Positions 17,877 through 25,854 of a DNA stretch of 64,000 nucleotides are shown piece after piece (the stretch's first letter is position 1; each line of letters begins with the position of its first letter). The notes beneath the pieces were generated by a model. It did not search any database. It was not told where the DNA came from and was given only the letters and a program-made list of their open reading frames with translations. Source of the DNA: HK1 sp965220535 (GTDB taxonomy: Bacteria; Pseudomonadota; Gammaproteobacteria; HK1); assembly GCA_965220535.1 (NCBI GenBank), contig OZ244833.1, forward strand, positions 434,001-498,000, given 5' to 3'. The position numbers and the translations under genes are program-made.

Positions 17877-18576
17877 TCATGTCGGCTCGGTATCCTTTGG
17901 CGCTATCGATCTTGATCGTCGATCACTGAGTTGTCTGTCATCGATCTGTCTGTCATCGGGCTGCGGCCGATGGTCGGCGAGGCATCGAAACGCGACGATA
18001 CGATCGATCGATTCCATGAAGGCCCTCATGCTTTCGGTGCTCGCTCGGTCGTATTCGTCGAGCGTTCCATCGTCCACGGCCCGCGCTCGAAAGATGCGCC
18101 CGGCTTCGGTTGCGATCACGCTTCTTGCCAAACTGGAATCGTCGGGGTCAGACCCTTCCAACGCCAAGATGGTTTCGGCCGTTTCGTCGCCGGCGGCGGC
18201 CGATTCGACGACCGTGTATCGCAAGATTTCACCGACGCGCTCGGTGCCCGATCGGGCACCGGCAAGCACGCCCGCGTAAAGCGATCCGTGCACCTGCCTG
18301 ACGAGTTCGATGGCCAATCGTTCGGTCTTGGCCGTCGCTCGGTCGGATGCGGCGGCGCGTTCGTACTAGGCTCGGACTTGCGCAAGATCGGCCGCTACCC
18401 GGGGGATTTCATGGCAGTCATCGAAGAACAAGACATAGCCGGCGGCGATCACGAGGATCGCGACGCCGCCCCCGATCGCGGTGAAGAATGCGAGCGAATC
18501 CGTCCAAGCCAAGCGGGGGCGCCAATCCGAGCGGGCACCGGGGGGCGCGGTCGTGCATCGTCGATATCATCGCTTA
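17877..18576 (-). pseudogene. Apparently decayed single-pass membrane protein gene (frameshift plus in-frame TAG)
   Basis: Starting at an ATG that overlaps the stop of the upstream small gene (ATGA), the frame soon becomes arginine-rich nonsense. If one C is removed from the CCCCCC run near 18540, translation continues into a good membrane helix (TAIGGGVAILVIAAGYVLFF), then a helical stretch ending at a TAG at 18368-18366. The same frame continues directly past that TAG as helix-rich sequence (AKTERLAIELVRQVHG...) to a stop at 17877. This reads as one gene of about 230 codons with a frameshift and a nonsense codon. No family is recognised. A following 40-codon ORF (17758-17880) overlaps the stop by ATGA and may be part of the same remnant. 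Confidence 0.45.
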
Positions 18577-18788
18577 TCCCCCGTTCCGAAGTCGTACACA
18601 TCGGCCGGGGATTCGGGCTCGTACTCCGGCCGATCGCTTATTCGCTCCACCGCTCTAATCAATCTCTCTTCACGGTCGATTCGCTCTTCACGCGCTCGGA
18701 TGAAGGGTCCGAATATCGTTCCGAAGACCCAAGATATAGCCCACCAAATGACGCCCAGCGTCAACACCATTCCCAAGAAATCGATCAT
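18567..18788 (-). CDS. Small single-pass membrane protein
   Basis: 73 aa. One hydrophobic helix (MIDFLGMVLTLGVIWWAISW and on to about residue 27) is followed by a charged, helical cytoplasmic tail with repeated Arg-Glu pairs (REERIDREERLIRAVERI). It overlaps the start of the decayed gene downstream by ATGA, so the two belonged to one operon. The form recalls small phage-shock or envelope-associated helpers, but I do not recognise a family. Confidence 0.55.
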   Translation of the reverse strand: MIDFLGMVLTLGVIWWAISWVFGTIFGPFIRAREERIDREERLIRAVERISDRPEYEPESPADVYDFGTGDKR

Positions 18789-19708
18789 CGCTTGACTCCC
18801 TTCGGTGATATGAATGGAAAATCACCCTTTCCCATCGACGCTTATAGAAAACGCGTTTTTTTGAAAATGACGGCCGCGGGGCGATCGATGCCTTGACATG
18901 GACGGTATTCTCGAAGGGTGCACGCTTCGGTTGGCTCCCGTGCTGTGCACCGATACCGGGTTCGACGGACTCGAAGGGTCCGCTGGGCGCCGTGAAGCCC
19001 CGATCTCGCTCGATACGACGAGATCGGGGTTTCGTCTTTGGATCATCAGGCCGCGATCGAATCGACTTGGCGCCGGCGGTACGCGCTGACCGCCTTGCGC
19101 GTCGCTCCGAAACGCGTCGCTCCGAAACAACGGGCCGCAAGACTCTCGGCATCGGGGATATTATCGGAATCGATCGGGCAGTCCAGAGTAATTAAAGACG
19201 ATGCGAGCGATGTCGATATCGCTCCGGCCGGGCGTCGGAATCGATCGCCAAGCGGTCGGCGCCGGGATCGGCGGCACCGGTGACGGCGATCGCGCAAATG
19301 ACCGCTTCGGCATCGCCGAGGTCGGCGGGATCGGCCGAGTCCGGGGCTCGTCGGCGAGGGCCTTGCTTTCCTCGATCGGCACGCCCTTGATCGGAAAGGC
19401 CTTTGTGATCGAGGGCGGGCCGATCGCATACGATCCTTGATATCGAGGCTTGGGCGAGGCTTGGGGTCGACACCGGCGGCGGCCGCGATTCAAGCCCCGG
19501 CGATCGAGCGGTCGGGGTACATTTCCACCGAGCCTCGTTCCCGCCGAGCCTCGGCGGCGCTTCGGCAATGCAAAATCCGCTCGAAAGCGGCAAAGCCCGC
19601 AGCGATCTTTTATGATCGCTCGCTCGGGTCTTGGCGACCCCCGATAAAAAGGCTCCTGCCCGTCAATCCGCCCGATCAAGCGGAACGAACAATCCCCGGA
19701 GAATGACA
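18789..19708. other. Gap of about 0.9 kb without a convincing gene
   Basis: Open frames here are arginine- and proline-rich on all strands and show no conserved motif. The region contains a strong hairpin at 18998-19029, a perfect 15-bp direct duplication at 19099-19128 and the leader of tctC. A short minus-strand stretch near 19200-19340 reads protein-like (ADLGDAEAVICAIAVTGAADPG) without start or continuation and could be a gene remnant. Confidence 0.4.
18998..19029 (+). terminator. Hairpin with 11-bp stem, possible terminator
   Basis: CCCCGATCTCG (18998-19008) pairs perfectly with CGAGATCGGGG (19019-19029) across a 10-nt loop, followed on the plus strand by TTTCGTCTTT. No plus-strand gene is seen upstream, so it may be the end of a lost gene. 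Confidence 0.45.
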
Positions 19709-20695
19709 ATGAAAATACCCTCGATGTTTTCGCGCTTGGCGGTTGCGGCGGCCATGGCATCGGCGCTGCTCGCCGGCAACGCCTTGGCGGCCTACCCGAC
19801 CAAACCGGTCACCTTAGTCTCGCCATACGGCCCCGGCGGGGCTGCGGATCTCGCGGCGCGAACCCTGTCGGCCACCGCCGCCGGCTACCTCGGCAACGGC
19901 ATCTTGGTCGTCAACCGGACCGGGGCGGCCGGGGTGACCGGATCGACCTCGGTGGCCAAGGGCAAGAAGGACGGCTATACGCTGCTGCTGGCCCGCGTGG
20001 GATCGCAAGCCGCGGTGCCCGCGATCAACCGCAAAATCCCCTACGCTTGGGATGAATACACGTTCATCGGGCTGCTCGAACTCAATCCCTTCGTGCTCGT
20101 GGTCAACGCGGATTCGCCCTACCGCTCCTTGGGCGATATCAAGGCCGCGGTGGATGCCGGCGAAAAGCTGAGTTATTCATCCGCCGGGGTCGGCACGCTG
20201 CTGCACGTCGCCATGGTGATGACGCTGGATCAGATGGGTCTTGCCGGCGATGCGATGAAGCATGTCCCCTATAAAGGCGGCGGCAAGGCGGCCGCGGCGG
20301 TGGTCGGCGGCCACGTCGACATGATGTTCCAAAATCTTTCCGGCGTCATCGGCAATATCCAGGCCGGCAAGATGCGGGCGCTGGCGGTCTCGACCAAGGA
20401 GCGGGTGCTGTCGATCAAGGACGTTCCCACCGTCGCCGAGGCGGGCTACCCCGGGCTTGAAACCGTGATCGGCTGGAGCGGGCTTTGGGGTCCGCCCGAT
20501 CTGCCGGACGAAGTCGTCGACAAATGGATCGATGTGCTGGGCAAGCTGAGCGAGGATACGGCGTGGCTCAAGCTGACCCGGGGTTTGGGCTCGGTGCCGG
20601 ATATCCGCAAACCGCCCGAAACCAAGGCCTTCGTCAAGGCCCAATACGAGGCCTTCAAGGAGTTGACCGAAAGGCTGGGAATGACCATCCAATAA
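19709..20695 (+). CDS. tctC: Tripartite tricarboxylate transporter substrate-binding protein TctC
   Basis: 328 aa from ATG 19709 with SD GGAG seven bases upstream; an ATG two codons earlier is possible. The signal peptide (residues 1-27) ends ALAA before YPTKPVTLVSPYGPGG, the standard TctC/Bug opening. Further Bug signatures are VVNRTGAAGVTGSTSVAKGK, HVPYKGGGKAAAAVVGGHVD and VPTVAEAGYPG. It captures an organic anion in the periplasm and delivers it to TctA/TctB, which are encoded divergently at 15.7-17.6 kb. A terminator lies right after it, and a choline sulfatase follows. Confidence 0.93.
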   Translation: MKIPSMFSRLAVAAAMASALLAGNALAAYPTKPVTLVSPYGPGGAADLAARTLSATAAGYLGNGILVVNRTGAAGVTGSTSVAKGKKDGYTLLLARVGSQAAVPAINRKIPYAWDEYTFIGLLELNPFVLVVNADSPYRSLGDIKAAVDAGEKLSYSSAGVGTLLHVAMVMTLDQMGLAGDAMKHVPYKGGGKAAAAVVGGHVDMMFQNLSGVIGNIQAGKMRALAVSTKERVLSIKDVPTVAEAGYPGLETVIGWSGLWGPPDLPDEVVDKWIDVLGKLSEDTAWLKLTRGLGSVPDIRKPPETKAFVKAQYEAFKELTERLGMTIQ

Positions 20696-20717
20696 CGCTC
20701 GCGAAAAAGGGATGATC

Positions 20718-20751
20718 GGGGATGACCGCCCGCTTCGCGGTCGTCCCTTTT
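20718..20751 (+). terminator. Rho-independent terminator of tctC
   Basis: GGGGATGACCGC (20718-20729) pairs with GCGGTCGTCCC (20737-20747) with one G-T pair, followed by TTTT. It covers the ATG at 20722 that would give a longer choline sulfatase, which argues against that start. Confidence 0.7.
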
Positions 20752-20796
20752 CCCTTGACTCTCTTGACTCTCTTGACTCCCTTGGCTCCCATGACT
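20752..20796 (+). repeat. 9-bp tandem repeat x5 carrying the sulfatase start codon
   Basis: Units CCCTTGACT, CTCTTGACT, CTCTTGACT, CCCTTGGCT and CCCATGACT run without gaps. In the last unit the T-to-A change creates the ATG (20791) from which the sulfatase is most likely translated. Confidence 0.8.
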
Positions 20797-22326
20797 TCCA
20801 AAGCCCCGAATATCTTGGTCATCCAGGCCGATCAGATGGCGGCCAAGGCCTTGTCGCTCTACGGACATCGACTGGTCAAGACGCCGCATCTCGAGCGACT
20901 CGCCGAACGAGGAACGCTCTTCGAACAGGCCTATTGCAACTTTCCGCTGTGCGTGCCGTCGCGGGCATCGATGATGGCGGGTCGTCTCGCCAACGCGATC
21001 GCGATGTGGGACAACGCGATCGAAATGCCGGCATCGATTCCGACGCTCGCCCACTATCTGCGCTCGGCCGGTTATCACACGGTCTTGTGCGGCAAAATGC
21101 ATTTCGTCGGACCCGACCAACTGCACGGATTCGACGAGCGGATCGTCACCGATATCTACCCCTCCAACTTCGCTTGGACCCCGGATTGGATCGTCGGCGA
21201 GCGCTATCGCCCGACCGGCATCAATATGCGCGCCGTGGTCGATTCCGGCTTGTGCGCCCGTAGCCTGCAAATCGACTACGACGAGGAGGTCGAGCACTGC
21301 GGGGTGCAAAAACTCTACGACCTCGCCCGCTTCCGCCAAGAGCGACCGTGGATGTTATGGGTCTCCTTCACCCACCCGCATTCCCCTTACGTCACGACGC
21401 AAAAATACTGGGATCTCTACGACCATGACGAGGTCGATATGCCCGCGGTGGACGATATCCCTTTGGATGAAAAGGATGCGATGAGCCGCTGGTTGCATTA
21501 CGCCCACGGCGGCGACCTGCACGATGTCACTCGCGAGCATATCCACAACGCCCGTCATGCCTATTACGGCATGTGCAGCTATATCGACGACAAGGTCGGC
21601 CGCCTGCTCGATAGCCTGAAAGCCTTGGATATCGAGGACGATACGGTCGTGGTCTTCACCTCCGACCACGGGGAAATGCTCGGCGAGCGCGGCATGTGGT
21701 TCAAACAATCCTTCTACGAATGGTCGGTGACCGTACCGCTGATCCTGCGCATTCCCGGCTTCGATTCCCGCGCCCGTTGCGATCGATTGGTCTCCTTGGT
21801 CGATTTGCTGCCGACGCTGATGGACTTGGCGGGCGAAGGGGACTTCGAACCGATATCGCCGCTCGACGGCCACTCCCTGCTACCGATGATGGCCGGGGAA
21901 AGCGCCGCTTGGAACAACGAGGTCGTATCGGAATATACCGGCGAGGGAGTCGTCGCCCCTTGTCGCATGGTGCGGGTGGACAACCACAAACTCATCTACA
22001 CGCACGGTCACCGAGAACTGATGTACGATCTGAGTGCCGATCCGCTCGAACTCGACAATCTCGCGGGTCGCAGCGAATATGCGCGAATCGAGGAGCGGTT
22101 GCGGGCGCGCTTGCTGGCCGATTGGGATCCCGAGAGTATCTCGGAGCAGTGCATTCAAAGCCAGCGGGAGCGTTTGTTCATACAAAAAACGACCGCAGGG
22201 GATCCCAACTGGGCTTTTCGTTTTCGCCCCGACGACGGCGAGCGCTTCATTCGCAACGACAGCGCCGTCGGAACCAAGGCCAAGGCCCGTTATCCCTTCG
22301 TCGAGCCCACGCCTTTCCTCAAATGA
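20791..22326 (+). CDS. betC: Choline-sulfatase
   Basis: 511 aa from ATG 20791 (MTSKAPNILVIQADQM). The sulfatase signature CVPSRASMMAGR places the formylglycine cysteine at C54. KMHFVGPDQLHGFDERI, TDIYPSNFAWTPDW and SFTHPHSPYVT match choline-O-sulfatase BetC rather than general arylsulfatases, and TSDHGEMLGERGMWFKQSFYE supplies metal ligands. It releases choline and sulfate in the cytoplasm; no signal peptide is present. betA/betB are not in the window. It follows tctC, which raises the possibility that this transporter's substrate is linked to choline sulfate. Confidence 0.93.
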   Translation: MTSKAPNILVIQADQMAAKALSLYGHRLVKTPHLERLAERGTLFEQAYCNFPLCVPSRASMMAGRLANAIAMWDNAIEMPASIPTLAHYLRSAGYHTVLCGKMHFVGPDQLHGFDERIVTDIYPSNFAWTPDWIVGERYRPTGINMRAVVDSGLCARSLQIDYDEEVEHCGVQKLYDLARFRQERPWMLWVSFTHPHSPYVTTQKYWDLYDHDEVDMPAVDDIPLDEKDAMSRWLHYAHGGDLHDVTREHIHNARHAYYGMCSYIDDKVGRLLDSLKALDIEDDTVVVFTSDHGEMLGERGMWFKQSFYEWSVTVPLILRIPGFDSRARCDRLVSLVDLLPTLMDLAGEGDFEPISPLDGHSLLPMMAGESAAWNNEVVSEYTGEGVVAPCRMVRVDNHKLIYTHGHRELMYDLSADPLELDNLAGRSEYARIEERLRARLLADWDPESISEQCIQSQRERLFIQKTTAGDPNWAFRFRPDDGERFIRNDSAVGTKAKARYPFVEPTPFLK

Positions 22327-22691
22327 CTCGGTCCGGCTCGGGGGCTCGGGCGATCCCTTGCATCGAAACGACGCCCTCGGCCTTCGATGCCGCCGTGGCT
22401 CGGCAAGCGTCCGCTCGATCCGAGCGCCGCCGATGCGAATCTCGATCGCCCTTTTGCCTATTCGGGTAGCGATACGGGTAGCGGATTCGGGTATTCGTTG
22501 CCGATCCGATCCGGTGCCGCAACGAAGGGAAGGGATCGACCCTCGCCTTTCGCGCCTTGAGTCGGTCGTATCCGCGATATCCAAAAGCGATCTACAAACG
22601 ATCTACTAAGATGAATATTCGAACGAACACTGCGGCGGCTGGATAGCCGACACCGAATCGCCATCAAAACCAATCGATAAGGAGACGATCG
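22327..22691. other. 365-bp gap between choline sulfatase and galactoside operon
   Basis: No convincing gene. It contains loosely repeated GGGTAGCGGATTCG-like words near 22465-22495 and presumably the promoter of the operon that starts at 22692, whose SD is AAGGAGA about 6 bp before the ATG. I cannot point to an operator. Confidence 0.4.
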
Positions 22692-23930
22692 ATGCCTTTC
22701 AATCTGAAACCGACCCTTGGCATGCTGGCCGCCGGGGCTTTGGCAAGCGCCGGGGCCTTGGCCGGCGAGCTGGTCATCAACACCGATACCTCGGATCCGG
22801 CGCCGAAGGCCGCCTTCGAGGAGTTGATCAAGGATTTCGAAGCCGAGCATCCCGATATCAAGGTCAAGTGGAACCTTTTCGACCACGAGGGCTACAAGAC
22901 CTCGATCCGCAACTTCCTCACCGCCGACGCCCCCGACTTGGCCAACTGGTATGCCGGCAACCGCATGCTGCCCTACGTCGAGGCCGGGCTCTTCGAGCCG
23001 GTCGACGATGTCTGGGAAAGCGCAGGCCTAAACGATTCGCTGGCCTCGGCCGCCGGATCGATGACCATCGACGGCAAGAAGTGGGGGGTGCCCTATACCT
23101 ATTACCAATGGGGGATCTACTACCGCAAGGATATCTTCGAAAGGCTGGGGATCGGCGTACCGAAAACCTGGGCCGATTTCGTCGCTGCCGGTGAAACCCT
23201 GCTCGCCAACGATATCAAGCCGATCACCATCGGGACCAAGTTCCTGTGGACCGCCGGCGGAGTATTCGACTACATGAACCTTCGCACCAACGGCTACGAC
23301 TTCCACATGGCCCTGACGCAAGGTCAGGTCGCATGGACCGACGATCGCGTGCGCAAGACCATGGCCAACTGGAAGGAGCTGCTGGACAAAGGATTCTTCA
23401 TCGACAACCACGCCGCCTACTCCTGGCAAGAAGCGCTGGCGCCGATGGTCCAAGGCGAAGCGGCGATGTATGTCATGGGCAACTTCGCGGTCGCGCCGCT
23501 GCGAGAGGCGGGATTGAGCGATGATCAGCTCGGTTTCTTCCAGTTCCCGATCATCGACGGCAAGATCGCATTGGCCGAAGAGGCGCCGACGGATACGATC
23601 CATATCCCGTCCAACGCCAAGAACAAGGAAGACGCCAAGAAATTCCTGGCTTATTTGGGTCGCGCCGACGTCCAGACCAAGATCAACAAGACCCTGGGCC
23701 AGCTGCCGATCAACAAGAACTCCGAAGTCAACGACGACAAGTTCTTGCACGCCGGTCTGGCCATGCTCTCCTCCACCCGAGGGGGGATCGCCCAGTTCTT
23801 CGATCGCGACGCCCCGGCCGAAATGGCCAAGGCCGGTATGGAGGGCTTCCAGGAGTTCATGGTCAAACCCGATCGCTTGGACAAAATCCTGGATCGCTTG
23901 GAGAAGGTCCGCGCCCGGGTCTACAAATAA
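22692..23930 (+). CDS. Sugar-binding protein of an ABC importer (family 1), probably alpha-galactoside
   Basis: 412 aa. The signal peptide is the first 24 residues, ending GALA before GELVINTDTSDPAPKAAF. Family 1 features include the DLANWYAGNRM hinge segment, WGVPYTYYQWGIYYRKDIFERLG and MYVMGNFAVAPL. SD AAGGAGA is well placed. It heads an operon with two permeases and a GH36 alpha-galactosidase, so melibiose/raffinose-type sugars or galactosyl-glycerol are the likely ligands. The operon lacks an ATPase; the one at 10.3 kb is the best candidate. Confidence 0.9.
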   Translation: MPFNLKPTLGMLAAGALASAGALAGELVINTDTSDPAPKAAFEELIKDFEAEHPDIKVKWNLFDHEGYKTSIRNFLTADAPDLANWYAGNRMLPYVEAGLFEPVDDVWESAGLNDSLASAAGSMTIDGKKWGVPYTYYQWGIYYRKDIFERLGIGVPKTWADFVAAGETLLANDIKPITIGTKFLWTAGGVFDYMNLRTNGYDFHMALTQGQVAWTDDRVRKTMANWKELLDKGFFIDNHAAYSWQEALAPMVQGEAAMYVMGNFAVAPLREAGLSDDQLGFFQFPIIDGKIALAEEAPTDTIHIPSNAKNKEDAKKFLAYLGRADVQTKINKTLGQLPINKNSEVNDDKFLHAGLAMLSSTRGGIAQFFDRDAPAEMAKAGMEGFQEFMVKPDRLDKILDRLEKVRARVYK

Positions 23931-24001
23931 GCCCTTCGAAGCCTTGGAGGGCGGAGCGATCCCTGTCTCGGGGTCTTCGAAGTCCCTGCTCGATCCTGCA
24001 A

Positions 24002-24025
24002 GATGCCCGCCGACCGGCGGGCATC
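24002..24025 (+). terminator. Intercistronic hairpin after the binding-protein gene
   Basis: A perfect 10-bp stem, GATGCCCGCC with GGCGGGCATC, and a 4-nt loop, followed by GTTTC. It occupies the same place as the hairpin in the polyol operon and probably lowers permease expression relative to the binding protein. Confidence 0.65.
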
Positions 24026-24092
24026 GTTTCGAGGATCGCTTCGGGGCTCGCCCCCGCTTCGTCCAAGGAAGGGTCTTTCGGCTTTTGCCGCC

Positions 24093-24980
24093 ATGAAAGC
24101 GTTTTGGAGAGCCAACCAACAACGCCTCGCGCCTTGGCTGTTTCTCGCGCCCGGGGTGTTGATGTTTTTGCTCTACGTCATCTTGCCGATCTTCCAATCG
24201 ATCGGCATCAGTCTTTACGACTGGGACGGTCTGGGCGAGAAAAGCTATATCGGCTTGGATAACTATATCGAACTGATCGACGACGAGGCCTTCTACACCT
24301 CGCTGAAAAACAACCTGATTTGGCTCGTGCTCTATCTGCTGGCGATCCCCGCCGGGCTTGCGGTCGCCCTCTTTTTGAACCAGACGGTGCCCGGCATCCG
24401 CATCTACAAATCCCTGTTCTTCTTCCCCTTCGTCATCTCGCAGGTCGTCGTCGGCCTCATGTTCTCTTGGTTTTACGACCCCAGCGACGGCCTGATGAAT
24501 ATCGCCTTGATGGCCATGGGCTTCGAGGCCATCCCGGTGCTCGCCGATGAAACATGGGTCACCTACGGCATCATCGCCGCCGGCTTGTGGCCCCAAACCG
24601 CCTATTGCATGATCCTCTATCTGACCGGCCTGAACGCGGTCGACAAAGAACAAATCGAGGCGGCGCGCCTCGACAACGCGCGCGGCCTCAAGATGCTGTG
24701 GTTCGTCATCTTGCCGCAACTGCGGCCGGCGACCTTCATCGCGCTCGTGGTGACCATCATCGGCGCCCTTCGCTCCTTCGACTTGATCGCGATCATGACC
24801 GACGGCGGGCCTTGGGGTTCGAGTCGCGTACTCGCCTTTTATATGTACGAACAAGCCTTTTCCGAATACGGCTTCCGCATGGGCTACGGGGCGGCGATCG
24901 CCGTCGTCCTGTTCTTGATCATGATGGTCTACATCGCCGCCTTCTTGCGCAAGATGTATCGCGACGAGCGGCGCGGATAA
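24093..24980 (+). CDS. Sugar ABC transporter permease, MalF/LacF type
   Basis: 295 aa from ATG 24093; the longer reading begins inside the hairpin and adds basic low-complexity sequence. Six helices are predicted, the first being APWLFLAPGVLMFLLYVILP. The EAA loop is EQIEAARLDNARGLKMLWFVILP near residues 187-209. The SLYDWDGLGEKSYIGLDNYIELIDD segment is typical of the family. It pairs with the next permease in the inner membrane. Confidence 0.9.
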   Translation: MKAFWRANQQRLAPWLFLAPGVLMFLLYVILPIFQSIGISLYDWDGLGEKSYIGLDNYIELIDDEAFYTSLKNNLIWLVLYLLAIPAGLAVALFLNQTVPGIRIYKSLFFFPFVISQVVVGLMFSWFYDPSDGLMNIALMAMGFEAIPVLADETWVTYGIIAAGLWPQTAYCMILYLTGLNAVDKEQIEAARLDNARGLKMLWFVILPQLRPATFIALVVTIIGALRSFDLIAIMTDGGPWGSSRVLAFYMYEQAFSEYGFRMGYGAAIAVVLFLIMMVYIAAFLRKMYRDERRG

Positions 24981-25005
24981 GCCCTCCCGCCCAAACCCTC
25001 ACGCC

Positions 25006-25854
25006 ATGTATCCGCGTCCCATCGAATATGCCCGTCCCTCGACCCGATGGGCCTACAAAATCCTGCTGCCGATCGCGCTGATCGTCTGGTTGCTGCCGCT
25101 GCTGGCGGTGGCGTTGACCTCGGTCCGCTCCGCCGGGGATATCATCTCCGGCAACTATTGGGGCTGGCCGAGCGATTTCGATATGCTCGAAAACTACACC
25201 GCGATCTTCGAAAACACCCCGATCGGGCAATATCTGCTGAACAGTTTCAGGGTAACGATCCCGACCGTCATCGGCTCGGTGGCTCTGTCTTGCATGACCG
25301 GTTTCGCCTTCGCCGTCTACCGCTTCAAGGCCAACCTGCCGGTGTTTTTCATGTTCGTGGCCGGGAATTTCATCCCCTTCCAGATCTTGATGGTGCCGGT
25401 GCGCGATTTGACCTTGCAGCTCGGCATGTACAACAGCGTCAGCGGATTGGTGATGTTTCACATCGCCTTCCAAACCGGATTTTGCACCCTGTTCATGCGC
25501 AACTTCATTCGCACCCTGCCGCGGGAATTGATCGAGGCCGCCCGGGTCGAGGGGGTCAGCGAATTTCGTATCTTCCGCTATATCGTGGTGCCCTTGATGA
25601 AACCGGCCATCGCCGCCCTGTCGGTGCTGATCTTCACCTTCATCTGGAACGACTATTTCTGGGCCACGGTGCTCACGCAAGGCGCCGAATCGCAACCGAT
25701 CACCGCCGGGCTGTATTCGCTCAACGGCCAATGGCTGGCCGCTTGGCATTTGGTCTCGGCGGGTTCCATCGTCGCCGCCTTGCCCCCGGTCTTGATGTTC
25801 TTCTCGATGCAACGCCATTTCATCGCCGGGCTGACGCTCGGAGCCGTCAAATGA
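25006..25854 (+). CDS. Sugar ABC transporter permease, MalG/LacG type
   Basis: 282 aa with six helices, starting ILLPIALIVWLLPLLAVALT. The EAA loop is ELIEAARVEGVSEFRIFRYIVVP (about residues 173-195). FHIAFQTGFCTLFMRNFIRTLP precedes it as usual. The stop overlaps the ATG of the alpha-galactosidase by ATGA, so import and hydrolysis are translationally coupled. Confidence 0.9.
   Translation: MYPRPIEYARPSTRWAYKILLPIALIVWLLPLLAVALTSVRSAGDIISGNYWGWPSDFDMLENYTAIFENTPIGQYLLNSFRVTIPTVIGSVALSCMTGFAFAVYRFKANLPVFFMFVAGNFIPFQILMVPVRDLTLQLGMYNSVSGLVMFHIAFQTGFCTLFMRNFIRTLPRELIEAARVEGVSEFRIFRYIVVPLMKPAIAALSVLIFTFIWNDYFWATVLTQGAESQPITAGLYSLNGQWLAAWHLVSAGSIVAALPPVLMFFSMQRHFIAGLTLGAVK

Noticed and set aside
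18789..19708. Several arginine-rich frames upstream of tctC as genes
   Set aside because: All three frames of both strands look similar in composition, none has an SD or conserved motif, and only a hairpin and a short duplication stand out.
20722..20790. Upstream ATG start for choline sulfatase
   Set aside because: This ATG lies inside the tctC terminator stem, and the added residues (PLTLLTLLTPLAP) come from the 9-bp repeat; the sulfatase fold begins right after ATG 20791.
23028..24854. 608-codon minus-strand frame opposite the galactoside binding protein and permease
   Set aside because: It crosses two recognised plus-strand genes and the hairpin between them, and has no motif of its own.
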